A stretch of DNA of 64,000 bases, taken from the NCBI RefSeq assembly GCF_002979755.1, contig NZ_PCPP01000001.1, positions 342,665 to 406,664 of the forward strand, given 5' to 3'. The notes beneath the pieces were generated by a model. The model ran no database searches and was not told the DNA's origin. It saw only the letters and a program-made list of their open reading frames with translations. This document shows, in pieces, positions 7,695 through 15,961 of the stretch (its first letter is position 1; the number at the start of each line of letters is the position of its first letter). The translations under genes and the position numbers were made by a program. The DNA is from Chryseobacterium culicis. GTDB lineage: Bacteria > Bacteroidota > Bacteroidia > Flavobacteriales > Weeksellaceae.

Positions 7695-8327
7695 TTAATT
7701 TTTTGCTAAGTATTCTGCTGTAGAAGTTCTGTCTGCTTTCATAGCATCTTTTCCTTCTTCCCAGTTTGCAGGACATACTTCACCATGTTTTTGAACGTGC
7801 GTGTAAGCATCGATCAATCTTAAGAATTCTTTTACGTTTCTTCCTAGAGGCATATCGTTTACCGCTTCGTGGAAGATTTTTCCAGTTTCGTCGATAAGGT
7901 AAGTAGCTCTGTAAGTTACGTTAGAACCTGTGAAAACTTCATTTCCATCTTCATCATATTCGAAATCCTGATCAACAATTCCTAACGTGTTAGCCAATTG
8001 TCTGTGAGTATCTGCTAAAAGTGGGTAAGTTACTCCTTCAATTCCTCCGTTATCTTTTGGTGTGTTCAACCATGCGAAGTGTACTTCGTTAGTATCACAA
8101 GATGCACCGATTACTTTAGTGTTTCTTTTTTCGAATTCACCTAAAGCCTCCTGGAAAGCGTGAAGCTCAGTAGGGCATACGAAAGTGAAATCTTTAGGGT
8201 ACCAGAATAAAAGAACTTTTTGCTGGTTGTTTACTGCTTCATCAAGGATGTTGATTCTTAGATCGTCACCCATTTCAGACATTGCGTCGATTGTTAAATT
8301 TGGGAATTTTTTTCCTACTAAAGACAT
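7695..8327 (-). CDS. 2-Cys peroxiredoxin (AhpC/Prx1 type)
   Basis: A 210-residue thiol peroxidase that reduces hydrogen peroxide and organic peroxides. The peroxidatic cysteine is C51 in FTFVCPTE, with Thr48 and the PKDFTFVCP context typical of AhpC/Prx1. The resolving cysteine is about C185 in EVCPANWEEG, followed by a C-terminal tail (STAEYLAKN) of the type found in overoxidation-sensitive typical 2-Cys enzymes. No AhpF reductase gene is nearby; the adjacent thioredoxin gene is the likely donor. A well-formed TTG-N20-TATATTTG promoter lies 33 nt upstream of the start. Confidence 0.93.
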   Translation of the reverse strand: MSLVGKKFPNLTIDAMSEMGDDLRINILDEAVNNQQKVLLFWYPKDFTFVCPTELHAFQEALGEFEKRNTKVIGASCDTNEVHFAWLNTPKDNGGIEGVTYPLLADTHRQLANTLGIVDQDFEYDEDGNEVFTGSNVTYRATYLIDETGKIFHEAVNDMPLGRNVKEFLRLIDAYTHVQKHGEVCPANWEEGKDAMKADRTSTAEYLAKN

Positions 8328-8359
8328 AATTTTCTGTTTTTATATTTAAATTTCTTATG

Positions 8360-8390
8360 CAAATATATAAAAGATTCATCTATCGAACAA
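8360..8390 (-). promoter_or_regulatory. Promoter of the peroxiredoxin operon
   Basis: On the minus strand TTG (complement of 8388-8390), a 20-nt spacer and TATATTTG (complement of 8360-8367) match the Bacteroidota -33/-7 consensus. It is placed 33 nt upstream of the peroxiredoxin ATG. Confidence 0.8.
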
Positions 8391-8440
8391 ACAAATATTG
8401 ATAAATAAAATCTATAATTGTTTTTAGTGCGTGGTGAAAT

Positions 8441-8467
8441 AAAAAAGCCCTGATATCAGGGCTTTTT
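8441..8467 (-). terminator. Terminator of the M16 protease gene
   Basis: AGCCCTGATATCAGGGCT (8446-8463) is a perfect 18-bp palindrome flanked by six A and five T residues. It is 8 nt beyond the protease stop codon on the minus strand. The symmetric U-tracts would allow bidirectional function. Confidence 0.9.
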
Positions 8468-8474
8468 GTTTATT

Positions 8475-11414
8475 TTAATAACCAAATATTTCAGTTAAAT
8501 TAAGTTTTTTTACTTCGCCTAATTTATGCATATCTGCTTCATTCACTTTATCTTGAGAAGCAACAAGGCAGTAGGTGTAATTCTTGTTTTTCATTTCCTT
8601 ATCATGGAACGAATTGATATCTGTAAAAGACAATTTCGGTGCCTGTTCATAGACATTCTTTCTCATATCAAAATTGTTTCCAAGTCTTTGGGATTTCAGA
8701 TAAGAGAAGATGATTCCGTCCTGAGTAATTCTTTCAGAAGCAATTGATTTTTTCAATCCGCTTTTCGCAGTTTCGAATAACTGCTCAGATTTTGGAAGGG
8801 TAGTCAAAAGCTCGTTCATTGCTGTTGTAGACTCATTGAATTTGTCTGCCTGTGTTCCTACATAAGCCATTACCATATCCTTGTCTGTTTTTTTGCTTGG
8901 AAGGGCAAAATAAGAATACGTAGAATAAGCCAGTGCTTTTGATTCTCTGATCGTCTGGAAAACAATCGATCCCATTCCGCCTCCGAAATAGTTATTGAAT
9001 AAACTTACGGTAGGAGTAGTAGAAGGGTTGTATGAGTCAGAGTTTCTTACCCAGAACACTTCAGCCTGTACCATGTCATAATGAGCAAATAATACTTTAT
9101 TCTTATCAGTCGGGATCTGAGCAAAAGTTTTAGACTTAGGAAGATCTTTCAGGGTTGCAGGAAGTTTGTGGACAGGTTTCAGAGCTGCCACCACTTCGTT
9201 TCCTGATTTTGGACCATAGTATAATACTTTATGTTTGAAATTAAACAGGTCATGAAGAACATTGATCAGATCGTCTGCTTTTAATGCATCAAGCTCTGCA
9301 TCGCTCAACACATTATTGAACGGGTTTTGAGCGCCATACTGTGCGTAGCTTCTCAATCCGGACATAATTACTCCTTTATTCTGTTTTGCGTTTGCTCTGG
9401 CTTTCTTCAATCTCACTTTGTAAGCATCAAGAGCAGCCTGGTCTGCCTGACAGTTTTTAATCAAATCTTCAAATAAAGCAATCGTTTTACCGAAGTTTTC
9501 ATTTAAACCTTCCAGTGATACATAAGTTTCTTCATTTCCTGCACTTACATTGAAGCTTGAGGCAAGTTTGTAGAATTCCTTACTGATGATTTCGGAAGAT
9601 TTGTCTTTGGTTCCTAAATACTGAAGATATTCTGCTGCCAATGGAAGGATTTTGTTGTTCCATTTTCCTGAATCAAAATGATAATACATTCTGAACAGGG
9701 CATTGTCTGTATTTTTTACAGAAAGTACGTCCACATCAGCCAATTTGTTTTTAGCGATGTCTTTATCGTAATTTAACCATACCGGAGCGATAGGGTTTTC
9801 AGGCATTTCGTCAATTTTTTTCAAGAAAGGAGACTGATCTTCTCTGTTAACGGAAACCGGTGTGATCGTTGGTTTATCAACTTTTACAATGCTTTTGTCT
9901 TCTCCTTTTCTTTTGTAAACTGCAACGTAGTTGTTGTTCTGCAGATATTTGGATACGAAATCCATGATATCCTTTTTCGTAAGTTTTGAAATTTCATCAA
10001 CATATTCCAACGATGCTTTGTGGTCAACATCTGAAGTGAATTCATCCATCAGAATACTTGCTCTTGACGAATATTTTTCATCCTTCTGAATAATCCCTTT
10101 CTTTTCATTGTTCACAATGGACTGAATCAGATCATCGGAAAATTCTCCTTTTCTTAATTTATCAATTTCCTGAAGAAGAAGATTCTTTACTTCGTCCAAA
10201 GACTGTCCTTCCGTTGGCTTTCCTTGTAAAAGTAAAACTGAATAATCCTTTAAAGCATAAGACCCTGCGTAAGCACCAAGTAATTTTTGTTTTTTTACGA
10301 GATCAAGATCGATCAATCCGGCCTGTCCGTTGGTCAACATATTTCCAACAAGATTCAGCATTCTTGCATCTTTGGTAGACGCTCCCGGAAATCTGAAACC
10401 AAGCATTACGTTTTCAGGATTAGGACCTACCACTTCTTTTGTAACGGGAGATGTAATTGGTTTTTCCTGTCCTACTTTATACTCAGGGATTGTCTTAGGT
10501 TTCATGTACGAGAAAGCCTTGTCAATCTTTGCAATTACTTCATCCGGATTAAAATCTCCGGACATAATGATTCCCATGTTGTTGGGAACATAATAATTGT
10601 TATAGTATTCTCTGATAGCGTGTAGAGAAGGATTTTTTAAGTGTTCTATCGTTCCGATAGTTGTTTGTTTTCCGTAATTGTTGTTAGGGAAAAGGTTGGC
10701 AAACATGGTATCAAAAACTTTATCTCCGTCGTCATCAAGAGATCTGTTTTTTTCTTCATATACAGCTTCAAGCTCTGTGTGGAAGAGTCTCAGAACAGGT
10801 TCTCTGAATCTTTCAGCCTGTACAGCAAGGAATTTGTCAAGAACGTTGGATGGTACGTCTTCTGTATACACCGTTTGTTCAAAAGAGGTGAAGGCGTTGG
10901 TTCCGTCAGCTCCCATACCAGCCATCATTTTATCGTATTCATTTGCAATTGCAAATTTGGCAGCTTCTCCTGAAACCCTGTCGATTTCTTTGTAGATTTC
11001 TTTTCTTTTGGCTTCGTCCTTAGTCTGGTTGTACTTTTCGTAAAGAGCATCAATCTGGTCCAAAAGAGGTTTTTCTTTGGCCCAGTCTTTAGATCCAAAC
11101 TGATTTGTTCCTTTGAAAAGCATATGTTCCAGATAATGGGCAAGACCGGTGTGGTCTGCTGGATCGGTTTTACTTCCTGCTTTCGTTGCAATATACGTTT
11201 GAATTCTCGGGTCCTTATTGGTAGGGCTCAAAATAACCGTTAATCCGTTTTTTAAGGTGTAATACCTTGCGGAAGTAGGGTCATTGGTTACGAATTTGTA
11301 CTTGTAGCCGTTAGAAGTAGCTTCTTTCCACTGAAAATCCTGGCCAAAAGCATATCCTGCAAAACTTGCAGCGGCAATGCTTGTAGCGATGGTTAGTTTT
11401 TTTAACAGATTCAT
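8475..11414 (-). CDS. Exported M16 family zinc metalloprotease (pitrilysin-like)
   Basis: A 979-residue protein with a signal peptide (residues 1-24, AGYAFGQ) and two tandem M16 units. The first unit has the inverted zinc motif H93-Y-L-E96-H97 in GLAHYLEHMLFKGT, with a distal glutamate in ELEAVYEEKNRS. The second half (from about residue 540) has the inactive-type M16C fold, including GGGMGSIVFQTIRESKALAYS near residue 820, and closes the chamber. It is probably a periplasmic peptidase that degrades oligopeptides. It lies 33 nt downstream of the aminotransferase gene and ends at a strong terminator, so the two are likely one transcript. Confidence 0.92.
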   Translation of the reverse strand: MNLLKKLTIATSIAAASFAGYAFGQDFQWKEATSNGYKYKFVTNDPTSARYYTLKNGLTVILSPTNKDPRIQTYIATKAGSKTDPADHTGLAHYLEHMLFKGTNQFGSKDWAKEKPLLDQIDALYEKYNQTKDEAKRKEIYKEIDRVSGEAAKFAIANEYDKMMAGMGADGTNAFTSFEQTVYTEDVPSNVLDKFLAVQAERFREPVLRLFHTELEAVYEEKNRSLDDDGDKVFDTMFANLFPNNNYGKQTTIGTIEHLKNPSLHAIREYYNNYYVPNNMGIIMSGDFNPDEVIAKIDKAFSYMKPKTIPEYKVGQEKPITSPVTKEVVGPNPENVMLGFRFPGASTKDARMLNLVGNMLTNGQAGLIDLDLVKKQKLLGAYAGSYALKDYSVLLLQGKPTEGQSLDEVKNLLLQEIDKLRKGEFSDDLIQSIVNNEKKGIIQKDEKYSSRASILMDEFTSDVDHKASLEYVDEISKLTKKDIMDFVSKYLQNNNYVAVYKRKGEDKSIVKVDKPTITPVSVNREDQSPFLKKIDEMPENPIAPVWLNYDKDIAKNKLADVDVLSVKNTDNALFRMYYHFDSGKWNNKILPLAAEYLQYLGTKDKSSEIISKEFYKLASSFNVSAGNEETYVSLEGLNENFGKTIALFEDLIKNCQADQAALDAYKVRLKKARANAKQNKGVIMSGLRSYAQYGAQNPFNNVLSDAELDALKADDLINVLHDLFNFKHKVLYYGPKSGNEVVAALKPVHKLPATLKDLPKSKTFAQIPTDKNKVLFAHYDMVQAEVFWVRNSDSYNPSTTPTVSLFNNYFGGGMGSIVFQTIRESKALAYSTYSYFALPSKKTDKDMVMAYVGTQADKFNESTTAMNELLTTLPKSEQLFETAKSGLKKSIASERITQDGIIFSYLKSQRLGNNFDMRKNVYEQAPKLSFTDINSFHDKEMKNKNYTYCLVASQDKVNEADMHKLGEVKKLNLTEIFGY

Positions 11415-11447
11415 TGCTGTCGTGTTTTATTTTTGATTATTAGTTTG

Positions 11448-12641
11448 TTAATTGAATTTCTCCAATAAGTTTTTAATTCGTTTCATAGCCTCTCTTAGGT
11501 CTTCCTCAGAAGCAGCGTAAGAGAACCTGATACATTCAGGGCTTCCGAAAGAGAATCCACCCACACAGCCCACATGAGCGTTTTCCAGAAGGAACATCGC
11601 AAAATCATCAGAGTTTTTAATTTCTGTTCCATCCAGGGTTTTTCCGATATAATGTGAAATATCCGGGAAGAAATAGAAGGCAGCCTTTGGAAGCACCACC
11701 TTGAATCCTGGAATTTCTTTGATTAAGTCATAGACAATATCCCTTCTTTTTTTGAAGGCATCAATCATATATCTGTATTCGGAAGGATCTGTTTTAAGGG
11801 CAACAATAGAAGCTCTCTGTGCCACTGTATTAGCTCCGCTGGTCATCTGTCCCTGTACTTTTTCACAAGCTTTTGCCAGCCATTCCGGGCATGCAGAGTA
11901 TCCGATTCTCCATCCGGTCATAGCAAATGCTTTTGACATTCCGTTGATTACGGCTGTCTGTTCATAAACTTCAGGAAACTGAGCGATAGAAGTGGTTTTA
12001 GTTTCGTAATTGATATATTCATAAATCTCATCGGAAATTACCGTTATCTGAGGATATTTGGCAATCACTTTTGCAATGGATTTTAATTCATCATACGTAT
12101 AATATCCTCCTGAAGGATTACACGGTGAGCTGAAAAGTACAGCTTTTGTCTTTTCTGTAATAGCTTCTTCCAGCTGTTCTGCGGTCACTTTAAAATCAGT
12201 AAGATAAGAGGTAGGAAGCATCACGGAAGTTCCACCCATCATTTTTACCATTTCATCATAGCTTACCCAATAAGGAGCGGGAAGAAGAACTTCATCACCA
12301 TCATTGATAATGGCTGCCAGAACATTTATAATAGCCTGTTTTGCCCCATTTGAAACACAGATCTGGGTAGGTTTGTATTCCAGGTTATTATCTCTTTTTA
12401 ATTTATAAGCAATAGCCTCACGCAATTCCAGAAATCCGGGAACAGGAGAGTAGTGGCTGTAATTTTGATTGATAGCATCGAAAGCGGCCTGTTTGATATT
12501 GTCCGGAACGTCAAAATCCGGTTCGCCAAGAGTTAAACTGATCACATCTATTCCGCTGGCTTTCATTTCTCTGGCTTTGTTTGACATTACAAATGTCTGG
12601 GAGTATCCTAATCTTTTTACTCTATCTGAAAGTTTGTCCAT
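11448..12641 (-). CDS. Class I aminotransferase, aspartate aminotransferase-like
   Basis: A 397-residue PLP enzyme of fold type I, subgroup Ib. The Schiff-base lysine is in NGMSKAFAMTGWRIGYSA near residue 236. SLTLGEPDFDVPDNIK near the N-terminus and SSPCNPSGGYY near 173 (PLP and substrate contacts) are typical of aspartate/prephenate aminotransferases. It probably interconverts aspartate and oxaloacetate with glutamate/2-oxoglutarate, though aromatic or prephenate specificity cannot be excluded. A TATATTTG -7 box is 20 nt upstream. The M16 protease gene follows within 33 nt. Confidence 0.9.
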   Translation of the reverse strand: MDKLSDRVKRLGYSQTFVMSNKAREMKASGIDVISLTLGEPDFDVPDNIKQAAFDAINQNYSHYSPVPGFLELREAIAYKLKRDNNLEYKPTQICVSNGAKQAIINVLAAIINDGDEVLLPAPYWVSYDEMVKMMGGTSVMLPTSYLTDFKVTAEQLEEAITEKTKAVLFSSPCNPSGGYYTYDELKSIAKVIAKYPQITVISDEIYEYINYETKTTSIAQFPEVYEQTAVINGMSKAFAMTGWRIGYSACPEWLAKACEKVQGQMTSGANTVAQRASIVALKTDPSEYRYMIDAFKKRRDIVYDLIKEIPGFKVVLPKAAFYFFPDISHYIGKTLDGTEIKNSDDFAMFLLENAHVGCVGGFSFGSPECIRFSYAASEEDLREAMKRIKNLLEKFN

Positions 12642-12661
12642 TGTATTTTTTTGAATTTTAA

Positions 12662-12669
12662 CAAATATA
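12662..12669 (-). promoter_or_regulatory. -7 promoter element of the aminotransferase gene
   Basis: TATATTTG on the minus strand, 20 nt before the ATG. No TTG is seen at the expected -33 spacing, so only the -7 box is supported. Confidence 0.55.
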
Positions 12670-12873
12670 TAATAAAAACGTCTTGTGAGGGTAATAAAAG
12701 TGGGGTTGCTTTGAAGATTTTTGTCAGGTTTTAACCAAATTTACCCTGTTTCGAAATCATTATATCCTTTTTGAGCAGTTGGGTAAATATTAGTTGGTAA
12801 AGAGTATAATCAAAATAAAAAATACTTCTTAAGCTTTGGGTTTTGTATCTTTAAACGATCTAAGACCTATCCC

Positions 12874-14211
12874 ATGAAATATTCTGTTTTTTTATTACTG
12901 ATCTCATGTTCTGTTTTTTCTCAGCGGCCTTCAAAGGATGTTGAAGTGAAAAAATATGTAACGCAGGTGAATGAAGACTCCCTAAAATCTTATATCGGTA
13001 AACTGGTGAGTTTTGGAACCAGACATACTTTAAGTGCGACAGATGATCCCAAACAAGGGATAGGAGCTGCAAGAAACTGGGTGATTAAAAAATTCAAGGA
13101 TTACGCCAAAAATTCCGGAGGCAGAATGGAAGTATACCTTCAGCAGGAAGATATTCAGCCGGACGGAAAGAGAATCGATCAAACAGTTAATCTTGGGAAT
13201 GCAGTTGCTTTTCTGAAAGGAACAGATCCAAACGATAAAAGAGTTTTCCTGATCGGAGGACATCTGGATTCAAGGGTAACGGATGTCATGAACAGGACTT
13301 CAGCAGCGCCAGGAGCTAATGATGACGGCAGTGGAGTAAGTGCTGTTATAGAATCTGCCAGAATATTGAGCAGATCTTCTTTTCCGGCATCCATTATTTT
13401 TGTGGCATTTTCCGGTGAAGAGCAATCATTATTGGGTTCCAGACAGCTGGCAGAAAAAATAAAAAGAGAAAATCTGCAGCTGGAAGCTGTTCTGAATAAT
13501 GATATGATTGGTAATCCCAAAGCGGGTGAAACAGGAGAGATCAATACCCGGACACTTCGTGTATTCAGTGAAGGTATGCCTTACAAAGATCTGGATAAAA
13601 AAGCAATGACAATCAGGAATCTGGGTTTTGAAAATGATAGCGAATCCAGACAGCTGGCAAGATATATCAAAGAAATCACAGAACAATATGTTAAAGGACT
13701 TGAAATAAAACTGATCTACCGTAATGACAGATTTTTGCGTGGAGGCGATCATACCAGCTTTGTTAATAATGGATTTCCTTCTGTAAGACTTACCGAATAT
13801 TATGAAAATTATGATCATCAGCATCAGGATATCAGAGTGGAAAATAACAAACAATATGGTGATCTTCCGGAATTTATAGATTTTAAATATCTGAAGAAAA
13901 ATATTGCGGCCAATATTGCGGTTTTGGCGAACCTTGCAAAATCCACTTCAAAACCTGAAAAGGTAGAAATGGATGTTAAAGAACTGACCAATTCCACAAC
14001 GCTTCATTGGGAAAAGCCATTATCCGGAACGCCAATGGGATATTATGTGCTGGCTCGGGAGACGGATAGTGCGGTATGGCAGAAAAAAATATTTACAACA
14101 GCACTTTCCATTAAAGTTCCTTTATCGAAGGATAATTATATTTTTGCTGTACAGACCATCAGCGATTCTGGAAACCTCGGTGTGCCTGTAATTCCGGGAA
14201 TTGCGAAATGA
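12874..14211 (+). CDS. Secreted M28 family metallopeptidase
   Basis: A 445-residue protein with a signal peptide (YSVFLLLISCSVFS) and an M28 catalytic domain. Zinc ligands and catalytic residues can be placed: H130 in GGHLDSR, D150 in PGANDDGSG, E182-E183 in SGEEQSLLG, D210 in NNDMIGN, and the last His in GGDHTSFVNNGFPSVR. These predict a co-catalytic two-zinc aminopeptidase or carboxypeptidase acting in the periplasm or outside. The C-terminal ~85 residues look like a fibronectin III-like beta domain (TTLHWEKPLSGTPMGYYVLA). There is no T9SS tail. It diverges from the aminotransferase gene. Confidence 0.9.
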   Translation: MKYSVFLLLISCSVFSQRPSKDVEVKKYVTQVNEDSLKSYIGKLVSFGTRHTLSATDDPKQGIGAARNWVIKKFKDYAKNSGGRMEVYLQQEDIQPDGKRIDQTVNLGNAVAFLKGTDPNDKRVFLIGGHLDSRVTDVMNRTSAAPGANDDGSGVSAVIESARILSRSSFPASIIFVAFSGEEQSLLGSRQLAEKIKRENLQLEAVLNNDMIGNPKAGETGEINTRTLRVFSEGMPYKDLDKKAMTIRNLGFENDSESRQLARYIKEITEQYVKGLEIKLIYRNDRFLRGGDHTSFVNNGFPSVRLTEYYENYDHQHQDIRVENNKQYGDLPEFIDFKYLKKNIAANIAVLANLAKSTSKPEKVEMDVKELTNSTTLHWEKPLSGTPMGYYVLARETDSAVWQKKIFTTALSIKVPLSKDNYIFAVQTISDSGNLGVPVIPGIAK

Positions 14212-14260
14212 TGGATTTTGCAGAAAAGTGGAATAGACGACCGGATCAGGAAAAGTAGAT

Positions 14261-14291
14261 TTGAATACAAGAGAAATAAAACTTATTTTTG
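14261..14291 (+). promoter_or_regulatory. Promoter of rsmG
   Basis: TTG at 14261-14263, a 20-nt spacer and TATTTTTG at 14284-14291 match the Bacteroidota consensus. An upstream in-frame TTG at 14289 lies inside this -7 box and so cannot be the translation start. Confidence 0.8.
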
Positions 14292-14309
14292 CGGTTTATA
14301 ATAATTCAC

Positions 14310-14945
14310 ATGTCTGCATCGTTACTATTAAAATATTTCCCGGATCTTACTGAAAAACAGAAAGAACAGTTTTCTCAATTGGAAAATCTGTATCATGAAT
14401 GGAATGAAAAGATCAACGTAATTTCCAGAAAAGATATGGAGTCGCTGTATGAAAAACATATTTTGCACTCTTTGGGAATTGCAAAAGTGATGGAGTTTGC
14501 TCCCGGAACTAAAGTTTTGGATATCGGAACCGGAGGAGGTTTTCCCGGAATTCCTTTAGCGATTCTGTTTCCTGAAACCACATTCACTTTGATTGATTCT
14601 ATTGGAAAGAAGATCAGCGTGGTACAGGCTGTAGCGGATGGAGTAGGGTTAACCAATGTAACGGCTATCCATGGAAGAGCTGAGAAACTGAAAGAAAAAT
14701 TCCACTTTGTAGTCAGCAGAGCGGTGACCCAGATGCCGGAATTCCTAAGATGGCTGAAAGGTAAGTTTGAAAAAGAACAGTTTAACCCTAAACATAACGG
14801 GATTTTATATTTAAAAGGTGGTGATCTTGCAGAAGAACTGGCCGGAATTAAATGTGAAATTTTCAATCTTAAACACTATTTTGATGAAGAATTTTTTGAT
14901 ACTAAAAAAGTAGTTTATGTATCAAAAGGTAATTTTAATTCCTGA
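14310..14945 (+). CDS. rsmG: 16S rRNA (guanine527-N7)-methyltransferase
   Basis: A 211-residue GidB/RsmG methyltransferase predicted to methylate G527 of 16S rRNA using S-adenosylmethionine. Visible motifs are YHEWNEKINVISRKD in the N-terminal helix, the SAM-binding VLDIGTGGGFPGIPLAI and VSRAVTQMPEFLRW. The length is normal. ATG 14310 is chosen because the promoter -7 box ends at 14291. It lies about 100 nt after the M28 gene with its own promoter. In other bacteria, loss of RsmG gives low-level streptomycin resistance. Confidence 0.95.
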   Translation: MSASLLLKYFPDLTEKQKEQFSQLENLYHEWNEKINVISRKDMESLYEKHILHSLGIAKVMEFAPGTKVLDIGTGGGFPGIPLAILFPETTFTLIDSIGKKISVVQAVADGVGLTNVTAIHGRAEKLKEKFHFVVSRAVTQMPEFLRWLKGKFEKEQFNPKHNGILYLKGGDLAEELAGIKCEIFNLKHYFDEEFFDTKKVVYVSKGNFNS

Positions 14946-15008
14946 TTTTTATGTAAATAAGGAATAATTTTTGCTAAATATTGGTTAATAATCAGAAAAT
15001 TAAAGGTT

Positions 15009-15413
15009 ATGAAAAAACTTTTAAATATTGGATTTTCAGTATTCGTGTTTGGCGTGCTTCTGGTTTCGTGTAATGATGATGATTACCATACCATCGAGTC
15101 TATTGATAAAATCAAAATAGACAGCGTAAAAATGGTTAATGATACCATGAGCGTTTTTGCGATACAGAGCATAAAGACTTATTCCACCTATCCGTCCCAC
15201 TGTGAGGGTTTTTACGGATATGATTATATTTACAATAATAACCTGGAAAGAACAGTTACTTCCTATAAATATATCACTAACGGACCTTGTAAACAGGGAA
15301 ATTACGTAGGAGTGAATCAAATCAATTTCAGCCCGCAGAAAAAAGGTACTTATACTTTTAAATTCTGGAATGGAGGAAATAATTGGATTACCAAAACAAT
15401 TGTAGTAGAATAA
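15009..15413 (+). CDS. Small lipoprotein of unknown function
   Basis: A 134-residue protein with a signal peptide ending in a lipobox (VLLVSCNDDD; lipidated Cys21). The acidic residues after the Cys resemble the Bacteroidota lipoprotein export signal, so outer-membrane or surface location is plausible. The mature part is short and beta-rich, with cysteines in SHCEGFYGY and GPCKQG that may form a disulfide. I do not recognise the family. Its stop codon overlaps the start of the DUF922-like gene by one base (TAATG), so the two are coupled. Confidence 0.8.
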   Translation: MKKLLNIGFSVFVFGVLLVSCNDDDYHTIESIDKIKIDSVKMVNDTMSVFAIQSIKTYSTYPSHCEGFYGYDYIYNNNLERTVTSYKYITNGPCKQGNYVGVNQINFSPQKKGTYTFKFWNGGNNWITKTIVVE

Positions 15414-15961
15414 TGAGGTTGACTTTTGTATTGTGTTTATTGGCAGCTCAGGCTGTATTCGGACAGAAAATTACATGGCAGGAAGGTAAAAGACTGACTT
15501 GGGATAATTTCAAAAGTCCGGTCAGTAAGAAAAAAAATCCGGATGTAGCAGCGTATACCCATTGTGGATGGGAATTTTATTCTGTAAAATCTTCTGATCC
15601 AAAGGCTCCGGTTACGATGACGATTAAAACCGTTTTTCATGAAGAGAAATCCTGGAAGGATGCCAAAAGAATGGATGATTATATCCTGCTGCATGAACAA
15701 AAACATTTTGATATTGCAGAATTATTTGTGAGAAAGTTTAGAAAAGCAGTTGCTGAAAAAATTAAAAACTCAGGAGACTACAACAAATATTTCAAAGCAA
15801 TTTATGACGGGATATCGGATGAGTATAAAAACTTCCAGATGGCCTATGACAGGGAAACCCGTCATGGAATTGATAAAGAAAAACAGTCCGAATATAACGA
15901 TTCGATTGCTGAACAATTAGACAACTTAAAAAGCTATCAAGCCTTTGAAATTCCTCAATAA
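15413..15961 (+). CDS. DUF922-like secreted putative zinc protease
   Basis: A 182-residue protein starting at ATG 15413 with signal peptide LTFVLCLLAAQAVFG. The mature sequence begins ITWQEGKRLTWDNFKSPV, a typical DUF922 opening, and contains HEQKHFD near residue 100, an HExxH zinc-peptidase signature with Asp following. A compact periplasmic metalloprotease is predicted, but no activity is proven for this family as far as I know. An upstream in-frame TTG at 15383 lies inside the preceding gene and would spoil the signal peptide. It overlaps the lipoprotein gene by one base and the nuclease gene by 17. Confidence 0.82.
   Translation: MRLTFVLCLLAAQAVFGQKITWQEGKRLTWDNFKSPVSKKKNPDVAAYTHCGWEFYSVKSSDPKAPVTMTIKTVFHEEKSWKDAKRMDDYILLHEQKHFDIAELFVRKFRKAVAEKIKNSGDYNKYFKAIYDGISDEYKNFQMAYDRETRHGIDKEKQSEYNDSIAEQLDNLKSYQAFEIPQ

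Noticed and set aside
10287..10995. Several open frames of 85-112 codons on the plus strand
   Set aside because: They are antisense to the well-supported M16 protease and have no family features.
14289..14309. Upstream TTG start for rsmG
   Set aside because: It lies within the -7 promoter box TATTTTTG; ATG 14310 gives the family's normal N-terminus.
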